Of a DNA stretch of 64,000 bases, positions 62,521-64,000 are shown in pieces. Source of the stretch: Rheinheimera pleomorphica (GTDB lineage: Bacteria; Pseudomonadota; Gammaproteobacteria; Enterobacterales; Alteromonadaceae); NCBI RefSeq assembly GCF_011634895.1, contig NZ_SIRR01000006.1:1-64000 (forward strand), read 5' to 3'. The first letter of the stretch is position 1. Each line of letters starts with the position of its first letter. A program made the translations under genes and the position numbers. Under the pieces are notes generated by a model. That model was not told where the DNA came from and made no database searches. It saw only the letters and a list, made by a program, of their open reading frames with translations.

Positions 62521-63453
62521 GTGCAATTAGATATTAATACCATTTTAATGGCTGGCTTCGCGCTGGCGGTTATCATTACCATTGTCAAAACCGCGCGGGT
62601 GGTGCCGCAAAAAAGTAACTTTGTTATTGAGCGTTTAGGCAAATACTCGCGCACGCTCGATTCGGGTTTTCATATTCTGATCCCTTTTATCGATAAAGTG
62701 GCTTATGTGCACAGCTTAAAAGAAGAAGTGATCGACGTGCAGCGCCAGACTTGTGTTACCCGCGACAATATCCAGGTCGGTATCGACGGCATTTTATACC
62801 TGCAGGTTATCGACCCGCACAAAGCCAGCTACGGTATTAACGACTACCGTTATGCCTCGGCCCAGCTGGCACAAACCACCATGCGTTCAGTGATTGGCCA
62901 GACCGATTTAGATAAAACCTTTGAAGAGCGCGCCAAAATTAACGAAGAAGTGGTAAAAGCGCTGGACGAAGCCGCGGCGCCCTGGGGTGTAAAAGTACTG
63001 CGCTATGAAATAGCCGACATTGAACTACCAATTAGCATTAAAGATGCGTTAGAGCAGCAAATGCGCGCCGAGCGTGAGCGCCGCGCGGCCATTGCTAAAT
63101 CAGAAGGTGAGCGTCAGGCCATGATTAACGTGTCTGAAGGCCAGAAGCAGGAAGTCATTAACCTGTCTGAAGGTGACAAGATGCGCCAGATCAATGAAGC
63201 CGAAGGCCGGGCCCGCGAAATTGAGCTAATCGCCGTGGCAACTGCCGAGGGTATTCGTAAAATAGCCGAAGCAATCAATCAGCCGGGCGGTTCAGAGGCG
63301 GTCAGCCTGCGTGTCGCCGAGCAATATGTAAAAGAATTCGGCAACCTGGCGAAAACCAACAACACCATGATAGTACCGGCCGAACTGGCCAATATCGGCG
63401 GTGCGGTCGCCGGTTTAACCGAAATTTTAAAAGTCGCGCAGCCCAAGGCCTGA
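62521..63453 (+). CDS. SPFH/Band 7 membrane protein (QmcA/stomatin-like)
   Basis: A 310-residue protein with one N-terminal membrane anchor (about 5-25) and the SPFH domain (about 28-200: VPQKSNFVIERLGKYSRTLDSGFHILIPFID, VTRDNIQVGIDGILYLQVIDP), then a long coiled coil (EQQMRAERERRAAIAKSEGERQAMINVSEGQ) and a C-terminal tail. SPFH proteins form large rings at the inner membrane linked to protease control and membrane order. GTG start with AAGGAGTAA upstream. Second gene of the NfeD/SPFH operon. Confidence 0.93.
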   Translation: MQLDINTILMAGFALAVIITIVKTARVVPQKSNFVIERLGKYSRTLDSGFHILIPFIDKVAYVHSLKEEVIDVQRQTCVTRDNIQVGIDGILYLQVIDPHKASYGINDYRYASAQLAQTTMRSVIGQTDLDKTFEERAKINEEVVKALDEAAAPWGVKVLRYEIADIELPISIKDALEQQMRAERERRAAIAKSEGERQAMINVSEGQKQEVINLSEGDKMRQINEAEGRAREIELIAVATAEGIRKIAEAINQPGGSEAVSLRVAEQYVKEFGNLAKTNNTMIVPAELANIGGAVAGLTEILKVAQPKA

Positions 63454-63474
63454 GCAGACAAAAAGGAGTAGTGT

Positions 63475-63828
63475 ATGGCAACTGAACAAGCATTTAACGA
63501 AGCGCTGCTGAAACTGGCCGTGCTGATGTACCGCACAGACGGCAAAATCCGGCTGAACGAGCAGGAGTTGGTGGACCTGATTGTCGATGACTTAAATTGG
63601 CAAGGCGCTATCAGTGTTAGCGCAGTGCAAAACCAGGCTGTAGCCGAAGTGCGCGAGGTTATCCGCGCCGATAAGGTAGATGCCTATCTGGCCGGTTTAA
63701 AAGATGCCCTGATGTTTGATAAGAAAAAAACCTTGGATACCGCCAGGCAGATTATGCAAAGCGATGGTGAAGAGGCAGTAAAAGAGCGTCGGCTGTACGA
63801 CTACCTGCGCCAGCAGTTATTGGTATAG
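63475..63828 (+). CDS. TerB-like protein
   Basis: A 117-residue helical protein with the TerB-like pattern LLKLAVLMYRTDGKIRLNEQELVDLI near the start (acidic, metal-binding type) and the rest of the all-helical domain. AAGGAG precedes the ATG, 21 bp after the SPFH gene, so it is likely the third gene of that operon. TerB-like domains occur in stress and tellurite responses; the role here is unknown. Confidence 0.7.
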   Translation: MATEQAFNEALLKLAVLMYRTDGKIRLNEQELVDLIVDDLNWQGAISVSAVQNQAVAEVREVIRADKVDAYLAGLKDALMFDKKKTLDTARQIMQSDGEEAVKERRLYDYLRQQLLV

Positions 63829-63850
63829 ACCTGTAGCCATTCTCCCCATA

Positions 63851-63876
63851 GAAGCCAGCACAGCGCTGGCTTTTTC
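63851..63876 (+). terminator. Terminator after the TerB-like gene
   Basis: Stem AGCCAGC / GCTGGCT with loop ACAGC and a run of T residues, 24 bp after the stop. Confidence 0.8.
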
Positions 63877-63885
63877 CGCCCTTCG

Positions 63886-64000
63886 TTAACCAGAAATAGC
63901 CTTAATCCCCGCCACTATTGCCGCTGCACTCTCCTTGCCATAACCGCCACCCCCTAAAAATACGGTGGGGATATTGAGTGCTTTTAAACGCTGATACACC
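63886..64000 (-). CDS. C-terminal end of a probable histone-deacetylase-family protein (partial)
   Basis: The frame continues out of the window. The visible C-terminus reads VYQRLKALNIPTVFLGGG... then GYGKESAAAIVAGIKAISG and a stop. The IPTVFLGGGGYGKES segment fits the last strand and glycine loop of class II HDAC/acetoin-utilization proteins (usually GGYG). This is too short for certainty. Confidence 0.5.
   Translation of the reverse strand, partial: VYQRLKALNIPTVFLGGGGYGKESAAAIVAGIKAISG

Noticed and set aside
1..64000. CRISPR arrays, tRNA or rRNA genes and insertion sequences
   Set aside because: I found no regularly spaced repeats with spacers, no tRNA cloverleaf and no transposase; the repeats seen are the attC, 98-bp, hairpin and bacteriocin flank families described above.

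Overview
The window looks like a chromosomal segment of a free-living aquatic gammaproteobacterium close to Rheinheimera or the Chromatiaceae/Alteromonadales group. I infer this from moderate GC, two TonB-dependent receptors, secreted M23 and M12 proteases, a NavBac-type sodium channel, an attenuated ilvGMDA operon and a sedentary-type integron. No tRNA, rRNA, CRISPR array or insertion sequence was seen. The assignment is an inference without database searches.

Layout. 1-2407: end of a chromosomal integron, with intI on the plus strand, an SOS (LexA) box in its promoter and two cassettes on the minus strand, each followed by a 78-bp attC site. 2504-7665: sodium channel, a membrane protein, an orphan LytTR response regulator and a TonB receptor. 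7848-15635: PEP carboxylase, a periplasmic MsrA-thioredoxin-MsrB fusion, threonine aldolase and a second TonB receptor. 15859-20914: a ScsB/DsbD-like reductase with a periplasmic redoxin, then divergent mtnK and mtnA (methionine salvage) with a perfect MetJ half-site between them. 20921-23051: a tandemly duplicated class II bacteriocin module of about 1.06 kb per unit, with conserved flanks and unlike cores. 23623-29567: ilvLGMDA with leader peptide, attenuator and terminator. 29661-34018: DUF1289 protein, periplasmic catalase-like peroxidase, GlsB-like protein, the CsgG/DUF4810/DUF799 lipoprotein trio and rsuA. 34194-47551: assimilatory sulfate reduction in two minus-strand blocks (cysJIH and cysGDNC-cysQ) separated by ahpCF and a small membrane protein gene. 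47735-52040: two secreted metalloproteases with matching C-terminal domains, then a YggN-like protein. 52114-58647: a LysR gene divergent from a tightly overlapped operon dabB-dabA-DUF6671-tsaC/sua5. 58713-64000: RidA, an ABC exporter, a matrixin-like protease, NfeD/SPFH/TerB-like genes and the C-terminal end of a probable histone-deacetylase-family protein.

How the genes work together. The cys genes carry sulfate to sulfide, with siroheme made by CysG and PAP removed by CysQ. MtnK and MtnA recycle the methylthioribose by-product of S-adenosylmethionine use. IlvA, IlvG, IlvM and IlvD make the branched-chain keto acids. AhpCF, MsrAB, the ScsB-like pair and the catalase-like protein form a redox defence set in the cytoplasm and periplasm. 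The two most interesting loci are the duplicated bacteriocin module and the operon that couples a DabAB inorganic-carbon transporter to TsaC/Sua5, an enzyme that uses bicarbonate as substrate. Intergenic spacers hold several families of short hairpin-rich repeats.
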